Positions 10,457-20,203 of a DNA stretch of 27,658 nucleotides are shown here, one piece after another. The stretch is from Chara braunii (lineage: Eukaryota; Streptophyta; Charophyceae; Charales; Characeae), in the NCBI GenBank assembly GCA_003427395.1, contig BFEA01000008.1:7435797-7463454 (forward strand), given 5' to 3'. The notes below the pieces were generated by a model. The model saw only the letters and a program-made list of their open reading frames with translations. It did no database searches and was not told where the DNA came from. The stretch's first letter is position 1. Every line of letters begins with the position of its first letter. The position numbers and the translations under genes were made by a program.

Positions 10457-11914
10457 CTAACACCCAGTGGTGTTGCCGTCGTCATCGGTCTCGTCAGTTC
10501 TGTTGTGGTGTGCGTGATTATCAGGTGCCGCCAGATCTTTAGATGCTTCGGGTACATCGGCAAAAGCTGGAGCATTCTTTTTCCCATACGCCCTATCAAC
10601 ATAAATATGCGCAATCTCAATGGCCAATGCCTTAATTGTAATATACTCCAACCCTTCATCGCGGCACAATTTTTCAATTTCCTTCTTCTTCTGTTTTGAC
10701 AGCTCAGTGCTCACCCGTTTCCTTAAATCATCCTGCTCTTCATCCTTCATCTTAACAAACTTCACCTTCGCCTGTGCCCTCCCGCCCGAATCCCCACTCA
10801 TTGTTGGACTCCCGGCTCTACTCAATCGGATACGTAGATTGGAGGGTGGCGAGAGGCTTTTCCGCATGATTCTTTTCCTTTTCGCACTGATAGGAGTAGC
10901 CATCGTAGACCCGATCATGTTAACCCTTTCCTTCAACGCCTGGACCTCACGTTCTGCCATGTCCTTATCATCCCGCAACCTTCTGTAGGCCTCTGCTAGC
11001 TTCACGTAGTCACCCGGAGTCGGCTCGTTGCCTACTTTCTCCTTTGCTTTCAGTCGTGGACTACAGACCGTTACCGCTGCAGCAGATGGCCTGACAACCT
11101 TAACGAGTTCACTGACCTGTTGCTTCAGGCTGATGACATATTGGATGAGTTGTTGATTGTCCAGCTTTAGTGAGGTGAACTCTTGAATAGGTCGGCTCGG
11201 TCTACACGACTGCCTCTGCATCTCGGCCATTGCCTGCTTTAATCGCACAATCTCCTGGTCCTTTCTAGTACCAAGTTCGTCGTCTTGTTGATTTTTTCGT
11301 GTTTCCTCGTCCGTTCGTCGTCGGATTTCGGCAGTCACCACGGCAGCAGGTCGTTCACCTTCGACAACTTTTCTTCCTCAGACTTCCTCACGGACACTCC
11401 TCATCTGACTTTCGACCATCCTTCCGATGCTCGCCTTGAAATCCTCCTTGTCTTTCGCCTCAGCAAGTCGCTTTTCTTCATCCTCCTTCTTCTTCCTTTC
11501 CTCCTCCTCCTTCCTAGCAACCATCTCCTTTTCTTTCTTAATCCTATCCCTCTCCTCCATTTCTTGAGACATCCAGCTCCACATCTTATCTACCTTGTCA
11601 TTCTTGTCCCTTGGCTCCTGATACCAAGGCCGTTGGTAATTACTAAAGTTGTTGTAGCCACCGTAACCGCTCCCATACCCTCCATTGTAACTGCTGTTGC
11701 CGTTGGTCGATCCTTGGTGATTGCGCACATCATTGGACGGAGCTTGATAAGGTACAATGGCTCCCGAAGCTGCTTGAGTCGGTGCCGAACTCGAAGTTGA
11801 CGCTTGGTTGCCATTCGCCTGCCTAGCTTGCTGGTCCATGTCTCTCATTCGGGTTCGGCAGTCCCGAATGAAATGGCCCGGTCGACGACAATAGTGACAA
11901 ACCGGCCGTTCCAT
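10457..11914 (-). pseudogene. PLE1 ORF1: CCHC zinc-knuckle, coiled-coil gag-like protein
   Basis: From an ATG at 11914 (G at +4) one frame of 485 codons runs to a TAG at 10457-10459. A single internal TGA at 11378-11380 breaks it. Order: zinc knuckle CHYCRRPGHFIRDC near the N terminus (C-x2-C-x4-H-x4-C), a Gly/Asn/Tyr/Ser-rich low-complexity linker, a charged Lys/Glu coiled coil, a second coiled coil with TPGD, DDKD, AEREV and ALKER blocks shared with PLE2, then an acidic tail. It would plausibly bind element RNA and multimerise like a Gag or LINE ORF1 protein. That role is inferred from the domains. An upstream frame extends through the palindrome, so a longer original N terminus is possible. 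Confidence 0.75.
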
Positions 11915-11980
11915 GGAGTTCGAGTTAGCCACCAGATGAGAGCAGTACAAAAGAAAGACGATGCAGGTAGTACCTAAAAT

Positions 11981-12325
11981 AACAACGATTTCGTCAAAAC
12001 GGACATTTTTTATTTTTTGTACGAAATTGAAAGTCCAAACAGCAGCCAAAATTTGATGAAATTTTGGGTAGGGCGTTCTGAAAACGCCCTACCCCCTCGA
12101 TGTTTTTGGACTCAGCCAGAGTCCAGATACATGCAGGGGGGTACGGCGTTCTGAAAACGCCGTACCCCCCTGCATGTATCTGGACTCTGGCTGAGTCCAA
12201 AAACAGCGAGGGGGTAGGGCGTTTTCAGAACGCCCTACCCAAAATTTCATCAAATTTTGGCTGCAGTTTGGACTTTCAATTTCGTACAAAAAATAAAAAA
12301 TGTCCGTTTTGACGAAATCGCTGTT
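11981..12325. mobile_element. 345-bp near-perfect palindrome inserted in the PLE1 leader
   Basis: The two halves are inverted complements over nearly their whole length (arms about 170 nt, centre near 12153), with only a few mismatches, for example at the termini (AACAACG versus AACAGCG). Inside the arms and at the centre are three small hairpins built on GGCGTT and AACGCC around CTGAA or its complement. AAAT lies on both sides (11977-11980 and 12326-12329), a possible target duplication. It encodes nothing believable; open frames on both strands mirror each other. It is probably a MITE or foldback insertion between the PLE1 5' pLTR and the ORF1 start. Confidence 0.75.
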
Positions 12326-12447
12326 AAATAAAGATAGGACTAGTAGGGGTAGTAGAAGTAGTAAGTAGAAGTAGTAAGAGTGATGGAAGCAGAACACACT
12401 CACACGCCCGTAGTACTATTGCTACGTTGGTTCATGCGTGGACTAAT
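12326..12447 (-). promoter_or_regulatory. PLE1 leader with conserved 32-nt block
   Basis: This is the segment between the pLTR and ORF1. The block 12401-12432, read on the minus strand, matches 28 of 32 bases of PLE2 21667-21698, including GTAGCAATAGTACTAC. It sits 15 nt inside the pLTR boundary in both elements. A pyrimidine-rich (TACTACTTC)-like run follows in the sense direction. Its function is unknown; a conserved promoter, primer or RNA-structure element is possible. Confidence 0.5.
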
Positions 12448-13166
12448 GTAGCAGGACATCAGTCATTGCGTTCAGACACGAACACATTGGAAAGCAGCAT
12501 ACGCAAGCACACCACTCAGGAAATAGAAGAATACCGAGCGCAGGTAATTACGAAAGATAAACATGAAGTACGGTGATGTTGGGCGAAAAGACCCAACACC
12601 GTGCTTCTGCCGGTCGCCCGTCCGGCGTCACCAGGGGTCGTACCTAGCGCAGGAGAGTAAAACTAAAATTCTACGCGTACTTATACGTACGGAAGTCCAC
12701 AAAACACGAGTACCCAGGTCAATCACCAAGTAGTACTACTAAAGGTTCCCTGGTAACAGGTCACTGGTTCAAAACTCTACAGGCACAAAAAGCGAATTCA
12801 AACATACGCCCAGACGTATCAAACGAACGTTCATGGCTCAAGCCCTGTACGACCAAGCTCGTATCTGGTACTGCCTAAAATTTTCTACCTCCTCCGCATT
12901 ACCAAATAACAAGTCATAAGATCAAAACAGTGGTACCAATGGACCATATCCGGATCTACACACATTGGGAGCTAACAAAGGCAGTGATGCCCTCTCAGTC
13001 AGCGCCAATCAACATGTCGTAAGTTCGAACCAGGAGTTCCGAGGAACTACATCCAAACCCACACAAAGTATGAACTACCGGAGATAGTAGTGCCCTCGTC
13101 CCGACTGGACGGAGTCGAGGAACTACATCCAAACCCACACACAGTATGAACTACCGGAGATAGTAG
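12448..13166 (-). repeat. PLE1 5' pLTR
   Basis: This is a direct copy of 6871-7588 with the same 76-bp internal tandem unit (13041-13116, second unit from 13117). It lies upstream of ORF1 in the element's sense. Its hammerhead at 12590-12639 has core substitutions, so the two pLTRs have diverged since insertion. Confidence 0.85.
12590..12639 (-). ncRNA. Decayed hammerhead ribozyme, PLE1 5' copy
   Basis: Same layout as 7013-7061, but the core reads CTGGTGA instead of CTGATGA and GAAG instead of GAAA. Stem II is better paired here (GCCGG with CCGGC), and stem I GACCC/GGGTC is intact. The two core changes hit normally invariant positions, so I expect little or no cleavage. Confidence 0.7.
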
Positions 13167-14143
13167 GTTGAGTCGAACATAGGCTCAAAAGAGGATGAGT
13201 TGGAATTGATCTGTTTGGAGAGTCATTGCTAGACTCCCAGCAAGCGAAGTCCGGTCATGCTCCCGGATATGGAAAATTTGGTCAGTTGTGTTCCTTAGTA
13301 GTGGTAGAATTTGTCCCTTTGGTATTGGTTGCAGTTTTTTTTTTTTGTTTTTTTTTGTAAAGCTATATACTTCTCTGGTTGCAGTTTTATTTGTCCGGTT
13401 TGACTTGACTTTTTTTTCAGAAATAGCATGGACAGAGACAGGAACAAGGAACAGGAACAGCAACAAGGGACACTGGACCCGGTTTCCAGTAAGCCTCTTG
13501 GGGCTTGGGTCATGCTACCGGGCTGAGATGTGGAGAGATTCCCGGCCTCCTTTTGCCTTTAATATAATGAATCAGTGCTATTTCCCATTTAACAAAAAAA
13601 AGAAAAAAGAAAAAAGAAAAAAGAAAAAAGAAAAAAGAAAAAAGAAAAAAGAAAAAAGAAAAAAGAAAAGAAAAGAAGTCAGAGAGGTAAAAGGAAAGAA
13701 AACAGAAGAGAAGCTGCATGCTCTCCACAAGGCTCACAAGCACACAGCTGCTCTCTCATCTTTTCATGCTGCACACTGCTGCTCGTATTTAGCCCATAGA
13801 TGTAGCTCCTGCCATTGCAGGCCTGCAGGTCAGAGAACGTTCCATTTACTGCCAATTTCTTAACGATCCCACAGGCCTGACCAAACACAATCCTTGCCGG
13901 AATGAGTATCCCCCCCCTGTGTGTAGGTTGGGTTCATGGTTTTCACCTGGAGGAGATGGAAGTTAACTTCCAGGTAGATTCTGAAAGGGGCATCAGTTAC
14001 TTTCAGAGCTATGGCATTGGTTGTCCTGCCCTTGCATTGAACTGCTGCTACGTCTGACAAGCCCTTAGAATCTTGCCTTGCCTATGGAGACCCCAGCAGG
14101 CCTCTGAAATTCCTCTGTGGCCTCCTAAGATCCTGCCGGGCCT
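13167..14143. other. Intergenic, with microsatellite and one weak exon candidate
   Basis: A pyrimidine-rich stretch ending TTTTTTTTCAG near 13420 precedes an ATG at about 13428. That opens a short Gln/Glu-rich frame and meets CCAGTAAGC near 13490, so a small exon is conceivable but unsupported. A 7-bp (GAAAAAA) microsatellite occupies about 13592-13676. No gene is called. Confidence 0.4.
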
Positions 14144-14423
14144 NNNNNNNNNNNNNNNNNNNNNNNNNNNNNNNNNNNNNNNNNNNNNNNNNNNNNNNNN
14201 NNNNNNNNNNNNNNNNNNNNNNNNNNNNNNNNNNNNNNNNNNNNNNNNNNNNNNNNNNNNNNNNNNNNNNNNNNNNNNNNNNNNNNNNNNNNNNNNNNNN
14301 NNNNNNNNNNNNNNNNNNNNNNNNNNNNNNNNNNNNNNNNNNNNNNNNNNNNNNNNNNNNNNNNNNNNNNNNNNNNNNNNNNNNNNNNNNNNNNNNNNNN
14401 NNNNNNNNNNNNNNNNNNNNNNN
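14144..14423. other. Assembly gap, 280 N
   Basis: A run of 280 N. Open frames drawn across it are meaningless. Confidence 0.99.
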
Positions 14424-15029
14424 AGTAGGTGGACTCTTTGTTTTCTGACAATAGGTTACAAAGATCAACGGCCTGAAACCGACGATCCGGGGGAGCTGGA
14501 CCTCTCCCCACGAAGAAGAATGGAATTTGCAAAAGGAGTTATTCTCAATTGACTGCCAGGAAGGTAAATGAGCCTTCATATTTTGGGGATGACTACTCGT
14601 TCGACCCGTCTCAGTTTGGAAATGTCGAGAACAGCCCTGTCAGAATGTCAGTGCTTATTGCAGATGGCCAGAAGCATGATGCGTGTACCATGATGGCAGG
14701 CAGGCAGGCAGGCAAGGGTAGTTGGGGATTTCGAAACTCTCCAGCAGTGTGATTACCTTCTTGCCCTTTTCATCCTCTTGTTTTCTTCGAAAGTCCTCGT
14801 TGCCAGGACACTATTCGGAGGGGGGTGAGAGCCCTGCAATGCAAATTGGGGCCTTGCTGTTTGATACCTCCATTCTATTGGTGGGGTGCTACACCTGCTG
14901 GAAACTGGATCCAACGTCCTTTTGTAACAAAAAAATAACATTTTTCATTGGACATTGCACCATGAGTGTTGTACCTTCCAGCCCAGCATGAGGTTTCACA
15001 TGTTTCTTTGCAGTAGTAGCCTTGCTAAA
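14424..15029. other. Possible host exon fragments and a GGCA microsatellite
   Basis: TTTTCTGACAATAG near 14453 resembles a 3' splice site and GAAGGTAAATG near 14562 a 5' splice site. Between them about 110 bp is open in two frames. A second open stretch at about 14575-14690 contains FGDDYSFDPSQFGNV, which faintly recalls a SET-domain GNV segment, but the sequence after it does not fit. (GGCA)n lies at about 14696-14716. About 14868-14925 resembles the homopolymer-linked repeat at 16299. I cannot name a gene. Confidence 0.25.
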
Positions 15030-15120
15030 GTCCTCGTGGATATCCGTTTAAAGTTAAAACTCGAATGATGCAGAGATGATTAGCATGACCCCTGTGCAAG
15101 GATGGCAAACATAAAGTAAC
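15030..15120 (+). pseudogene. U6 snRNA-like sequence, probably a pseudogene
   Basis: Reading from GTCCTCGTGGATATCCG (compare the U6 5' hairpin and its ATCCG), the sequence continues through GCAGAGATGATTAGCATG, CCCCTGTGCAAGGATGG and CATAAA. These follow the order and spacing of eukaryotic U6: ACAGAGA box, AGATTAGCATGGCCCCTGCGCAAGGATGAC. Substitutions include the first base of the ACAGAGA box, which is essential for 5' splice-site recognition. The 3' end lacks a clean T terminator and instead meets an A-rich run. I see no clear USE/TATA promoter upstream. It is likely a decayed or retrotransposed copy. Confidence 0.75.
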
Positions 15121-15734
15121 GGAAAAAAAAGGAACTGGCTACATGATTTTGTAAATAATGCTTCTGTAAACACTCCAGGTGGGTAGCTTAGGTGTTGCAT
15201 ACCTGGGAAACACAGTCATAAGTATGGCGCAGATTCCCAGAACAGACCAGATAATACAGAGTTAATACAATACAGCAGAAGAGTTGATACCCATTGACTG
15301 ACTCTGACCTGACTCAGACTGCAATCGAACACTCTCAATCATGCATCAGTGGTGTGAAAGCCCTGGCCTTGGACATAGAATCAAGGCCAGGGTCTGAGAT
15401 CATACACGGACGAATGGAGGGAGGAGAGACGAAGGGAGGAGGACTCCGAGAGGGAAGATGACGTCAACTTGATGTTTCCAAAGATAGTATCTTGAAATGT
15501 CAGAGGTAGTGAAAATCCGAAATGTCGCGAATACAGTGTCTCACAATGTCTCAGATATCGATCTCACAACGTCAAGTACATCTTCAGAGGAAGATGACAT
15601 CAGATCCCAAGAGTAGTCCTCAACCTACAGTCCCAATGTCGCTGTCTCCAATATCATCAGAACTCGTAACCATCCTTCATACTCGTAGTAGTCCCGTAAG
15701 GGAACCCAGGAGTAGACTTAGACTGAGAAGGTAG
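15121..15734. other. Intergenic, no gene recognised
   Basis: A Ser/Thr-rich open frame at 15522-15734 and another open phase upstream of it lack domains. The ATGTC and TCACAA(T/C)GTC motifs recur several times near 15485-15575. No gene is supported. Confidence 0.4.
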
Positions 15735-15836
<102 letters not shown>

Positions 15837-16271
15837 TGGCGGAGGAGGAAGAGGGAGAGAAGGCAAGGCCTTCCTCCCTGGTACCTGGTTGGGTAGCGAG
15901 GGCGCTGCAGCAGGCGGGCGCTGGGCCGCGGGCTGGGCCGGTGGCTGGCGCTGCTCCAACTGCTGTGCTAAGTCCTCCTCGCCGCTGTGCTCGATCTCTC
16001 CTCGCTGCTCGTACTAACACTGCTGTGCCGTGCTAATCCTGCTAACGCTGAAACGCTGCGCTAATCCTGAAGACTAACCTCCTGTCTACTAACCTACCGA
16101 CTGAGGCTGGTACCCAGCTGATATAGTGCTGGGTCGGCCTTAGTCCTACTGAGGGCCTTCGGGTCTGGACCGTTGATCAGGCCCAACGGTTCAGATCCGA
16201 TTTCGGAATCTGAAAAGTGGGTGCCAAAACTGCGTCGCCGGCTGGGCCTACTGATGAACCGGTACCTGGGC
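15837..16271. other. GC-rich intergenic, no gene recognised
   Basis: A GC-rich segment, with GCTAATCCTG recurring near 16032 and 16059. A 66-codon frame at 15836-16036 starts inside the edge of the GA run and has an Ala/Gly/Pro-rich composition without a domain. Not called. Confidence 0.4.
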
Positions 16272-16375
16272 TTTTTTTTTTTTTTTTTTTTTTTTTTTAA
16301 TGGGAACAAGGCTCCAATCTATTCGTGGGGAGCAGCACGTGCTGGGAACCGGGCCCAGCGTGCCATTTGAAGGTT
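16272..16375 (+). repeat. Homopolymer-linked short repeat, copy 1
   Basis: A 27-T run (16272-16298) is followed by a block containing GCTCCAATC, GTGGGGAGCAGCA, GCTGGGAACCGGGCCCAGCG and CCAT. The same block occurs in reverse at 27575-27658 ending in poly(A), partially at 21213-21236 (reverse), and in diverged form at 14868-14925. The linked poly(A) and dispersed copies suggest a SINE-like or other non-autonomous retroposon. I cannot identify a Pol III promoter. Confidence 0.55.
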
Positions 16376-16459
16376 GACATAGAATTCTGAAAGAATTTTG
16401 AAAGTTTAGGATCCCGGTGCTAAGAAGAATTTGATGTACTGAGAAAATCACTACAGAAA

Positions 16460-17735
16460 CTTCAAAATAGGCAAAATTCGGAAAACAACTCAGACACCCC
16501 CCATCATATCCTCTTTACCTTACTCCGGCAAGACTTGCTGCAGCAGAGCCACATCTCCACTGCTGCTGTACCCTATTTCCATCCTACAAGCTAGCCCCCT
16601 CACTAGTAGGACGCTTGATATCCAACCATCTATTCATCCCACTCAACCTCTTTTTCGGAAAAAAGCCCCACAGAACAATCCTGCCTCCATCATTGAAGGG
16701 AAGAAACGGAGACTGATCCCGGTGAAGTTAGCGGCCAGTGGCCGGTACCCGCCGAAATTTCAGCGCCAATCGCATCCACTACCAACTTCCTCCTTCCCAA
16801 TCACCTCNGTCCTTCCCAACTCCGTCNTCGNGAAGAACTTCAGAGANCCTCTTCTCCGCGGGGGCCGAGCACCATCATCACCCTGACATTCTTTGCCCCC
16901 ACAAGAATCCCAGTCTCCGTCGTCGAGGTGGTGAACTAGCACTACCCAAAGCCAATCGCGCCAGAGTTCACTCTCATCAGCCGGTACCCATCGGCCAGCT
17001 TAAACTACCTGACGCCAATCGCATATGATAAGAGGCCCCTATAGCTGGTACCCATCGAGCAGCCCTATTTCCTCCCCCTCTCCGTCCTTGTAAAGAATCA
17101 TTTGATGCCCCTGGCCCCTTACTTCAAAGCAGGTCCCCAAAAGCTCCACAAGATGCCCCGTTAGTTTTTTTTATGGGAGAAAATTGAGATGCCGGAGCCA
17201 TTACCCGGCCTTGGCTACAAAACAACTTCTGACGACTTCTGACGACTTAACAAACCTCTGACAAACCTCTGACGAAATATAGAACAAAAATAGGAAACCA
17301 GCAAACCCTGAAACAGACGACCTGAAAGATTCCGCCTCCATCATCGAAGGGAAGAACCTTATTCACCTTCCCTACTCCATCCTCGTAAGGAGCCCAGAAA
17401 ATAACTTATCTCAGCAGGGGGCAAGCACCATCATCACCCTGAAATTCCTTGCCCCCACAAGAATTTCAGTCTCCGTCATCAAGGAAGTGAACAACACTGC
17501 CCAACGCCAATCGTGCTAAAGGTCGCCCTCAACAGCCTGTACCCATTGGACAGCCTAACTACCCAACGCCAATCGCATCTGTTAAGGGCTCCTCCAAGCC
17601 GGTACTCATTGAACAATCATATTTTACCCCCTCTCTATTCTTGCAAAGAATCCTTTGATGCCTTTCACCTCCTACTTCAAAACAAGAAAACCCCAGACCC
17701 TATGAGATATTTCATTTGACCATCTCATGAGCCCC
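16460..17735 (+). repeat. C-rich tandem repeat, ~620-650-bp period
   Basis: Blocks at about 16683-17115 recur at about 17330-17690. Shared pieces include CCTCCATCAT(T/C)GAAGGG, AGCACCATCATCACCCTGA, TTGCCCCCACAAGAAT and ACGCCAATCGCAT. Parts of the unit (about 16480-16625 and 17170-17250) also occur inverted at 20870-21135. Ns at 16808, 16827, 16831 and 16847 mark uncertain bases. Short repeats (CTTCTGACGA, AACCTCTGAC) lie near 17228-17275. No ORF is conserved between units. Confidence 0.65.
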
Positions 17736-18781
17736 CCGTTCAGAATTTTGTCGATAATCTAACGAGTTGAATTAGGTCAAATTAAGAACGTAGGAATTCA
17801 ATTGCAAAACAAGGGAATTAAATTTATACAAGATATATTATTTAAGAAAAGGGATACGAGATAATACGAATTTAGAATTAGGTATTCAAAAAATATGTTC
17901 AAATCATATTTCGAACCTCTACCATGGAAAAATTTAAGAAGAAAATCAAAGATAGATCAGAAATATTCGAAAGGGTTTGAGAATGGCACTAAACAAAAAC
18001 GATTATGTAAATTGAGAACTGAAAAATCCTTGTTGAGAAAATTATAACTTACGAGTTTCAGATTATGACTCTTGCTCACGAAATACAAGTATTAAGAACC
18101 CTACAAAACACGAATTCCACATTAAGGATCAATTACGAGATCTCATGAATCAAATTTAACCAAAACTAGACATAACAGAGGAGACAACCACAACTCAGAA
18201 AAAATTAGGGAAGAATCATGACGAATCAAAAAATTCACAATTGACAGCAATTTCATATTATAAGACAACCTGGCCATGCGCGAGTTGAATCATGATCCAG
18301 ATCCAATAGAGAACAACCTCCCGTCCCTTCTACCTCAACCAAGCCACTTACCTCACGCCCCTCAAACCCTACCCCTGCGTCTCTGGGGGAGGAAAACGTT
18401 CGTCCTCCCACTGTTGACATCACGACTCAAAGCAAAACAAACACCAAAGACTTGAAAGGTCATCCTCAATCCCCCAAAGGAGATCGAAAATAGTGTAGCA
18501 CCCCCTCGCCAAGCCTGTTGACGAGTCGCCACAGGGGGTTCAAGACCACCTAAACTCTACCCATACCATACCGTCGAGGAAGAAGGGGGGGTTTCAGAAA
18601 TAAGGACGACCAAATTTGCCCCTTCCTCCTCTCCCTACCTTACCACCCATGATTATTCCCCATCACTACCCAACACATCCCATCTCCTCCCGCAAGCCAC
18701 CATACCCCGCCGTCCGCCTCATCGCCAACTCTCCCGTGAGTATCCTTCACTCACCTTGCATCCACCTTGCATCTTCACCCA
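17736..18781. other. AT-rich then C-rich intergenic
   Basis: 17760-18290 is AT-rich and 18300-18780 is pyrimidine-rich. No ORF, RNA or repeat boundary can be supported. Confidence 0.45.
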
Positions 18782-18861
18782 CCGCGTTGCCTGAGTCTTC
18801 GATAGATCCCACGTCGTGCCGCCGCGTTGCCTGACTCTTCGATAGGTCCCGCGTCACGCCT
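18782..18861. repeat. 40-bp tandem duplication
   Basis: The unit beginning CCGCGTTGCCTGA and containing CTTCGATAG occurs twice in tandem (from about 18782 and 18822) with a few substitutions. Confidence 0.7.
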
Positions 18862-19207
18862 CTTCATCTCCGAAATTGCTCCAACGGGGGCGCAACGCTC
18901 CCGGTCGCGCTGCGCCCCCCTCTCCGTCATTCCCGAACCAGGGCCATGCTGGTGTATCTGAGAATATATGCCCATGCGGACGCGCCCATTCTGCTGCATT
19001 TGTACCTGGCCTAAACAACTAGCCGTTGGGTCTGGTGGGGTCTAAACGAGGCCTATCGGACCCTAAACTAAACCGACGGTTCGTAGGCCTACCTGGACCT
19101 AGCTGGGACCATCGTGACCTGGTACCTAGGCCTAATCTGTGCTGATTACAAAACCGGGCCCTAACTGGGGCCCGTGTGGTATCAGTATGCCACATTAGGG
19201 CTCTGCC
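18862..19207. other. Intergenic, no gene recognised
   Basis: GC-rich sequence with GGCCTA-type repeats (19050-19140). No gene is seen. Confidence 0.4.
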
Positions 19208-19376
19208 ATCTCTTCTTCTTCTTCTTCTTCTTCTTCTTATAATTGCACTATGGGCCAAGATACAGTTTGCAATTGCACTTCGGGCACCCTACCTGGCCCG
19301 AACGCTAGGTTGTATACATTGCCCCAACTGCAATTACAAACTGTATCTTGGCCCATACTGCAAATTCTGCAATTAT
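19208..19376. repeat. CTT microsatellite and inverted repeat
   Basis: A (CTT)n run at 19208-19238 abuts an inverted repeat with arms 19239-19276 and 19329-19376. The core TGGGCCAAGATACAGTTTG pairs with its complement, with one mismatch nearby and a 9-nt insertion in the right arm. Part of the arm recurs at 101-116. It is probably a degraded MITE. Confidence 0.6.
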
Positions 19377-20203
19377 AACTCGTTTTGTGACCCCCGCATA
19401 GTTTTCCCCTTTAAAGAAACAAGAAGAAAAAAAAAAAGAACAAGCTCCTAAGTACTGCTCAAAAGTACTGCTCAAAATTCCCATAGTTGCTCATAGCTTC
19501 GTGTCTCAATATCGTTTAATAGTGTTTTTTTATTTGGTTGTTTCCTGATAGTCGACTTGACTTTGTACTACTTGTTTGTCTTTCCTATGTCGTAATCCTT
19601 GATGATGACGATTTAATTTAGTGCCTTCTGATTGGGTGTATTACTCATTAATCTAATTCCAAAAATCCTTTATGGATATCTAAACCTAAATTTCATATAA
19701 TTTCTCGGGAATTTTGCCATTTAGTAGCTTTCTTTAATCATTGATCTTATCTATGGTCTAAATTGTTTTTTTGATTTCTGATATTCGTAAATTCATTTCT
19801 GATCTCCGATGCCTAAAAGTAGGCTTCTGAAGTATTTTTCAAAAAAAATAAAACCCGCGTCTGCTAATCTAAATACCGTGCGGTAAATTTTGATTCGGAT
19901 TGTTTTTCTTCTGTTTGCTAATCTCAACCTCCTGGTCTTGAGTGGTATAATTGTGGCTTGCTGTGTATATCTGTGGGGGCTTCCTAGAGGGTTGGAGCCT
20001 GCCCCCGTGAGGGTTTCACAAGGTGAGAGGTGTTATTCTTGAAGGGGGGAGGCGGTATTGGGGGATTGTCGTCTCTTAGCCAAACTGATTTAGGGTCGGA
20101 TCAGTACTGGCGGGTGGGGAGAGAAGGCAAGGGGGTGGCTGCTTATAACAAAGTGTTAGGATTTTGTTTTTTGAGGGAAGGAGTGACTTCGATGGCTACA
20201 CAA
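19377..20203. other. Intergenic, no gene recognised
   Basis: AGTACTGCTCAAAA is repeated at about 19451-19477. The remainder is AT-rich to about 19930, then G-rich. No gene is seen. Confidence 0.45.

Larger units (their letters stand above)
6871..13166 (-). mobile_element. Penelope-like retroelement PLE1 with N-terminal GIY-YIG
   Basis: The element is bounded by two direct repeats of about 718 bp (6871-7588 and 12448-13166). On the minus strand the order is pLTR, leader, ORF1 (CCHC and coiled coil), UAG, ORF2 (GIY-YIG then RT), pLTR. The EN-before-RT order matches the permuted Penelope-like clades of algae and animals and excludes canonical Penelope, whose EN is C-terminal. Both pLTRs carry a hammerhead-type motif. 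The copy is defective: ORF1 has a TGA, ORF2 has a TAA and several frameshifts, and a 345-bp palindrome sits in the leader. A target-site duplication could not be assigned. A second, diverged element of the same design lies at 21240-27165. Confidence 0.85.

Noticed and set aside
10620-10988. 122-codon plus-strand frame
   Set aside because: Antisense shadow of PLE1 ORF1.
12100-12312. Open frames in the palindrome on both strands
   Set aside because: They are mirror images created by the inverted repeat and encode the same peptide from either strand.
6871-13166. Classical LTR retrotransposon (Gypsy/Copia)
   Set aside because: No protease, RNase H or integrase, RT motifs and GIY-YIG are of Penelope type, and the repeats carry hammerheads and (in PLE2) the end of the coding region.
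13592-13676. (GAAAAAA)n as a CRISPR-like or telomeric array
   Set aside because: A 7-bp pure microsatellite without spacers; unit does not match known telomere repeats.
15837-16036. 66-codon Ala/Gly/Pro frame after the GA repeat
   Set aside because: GC-rich composition, overlapping minus-strand frames, no domain or transcript signals.
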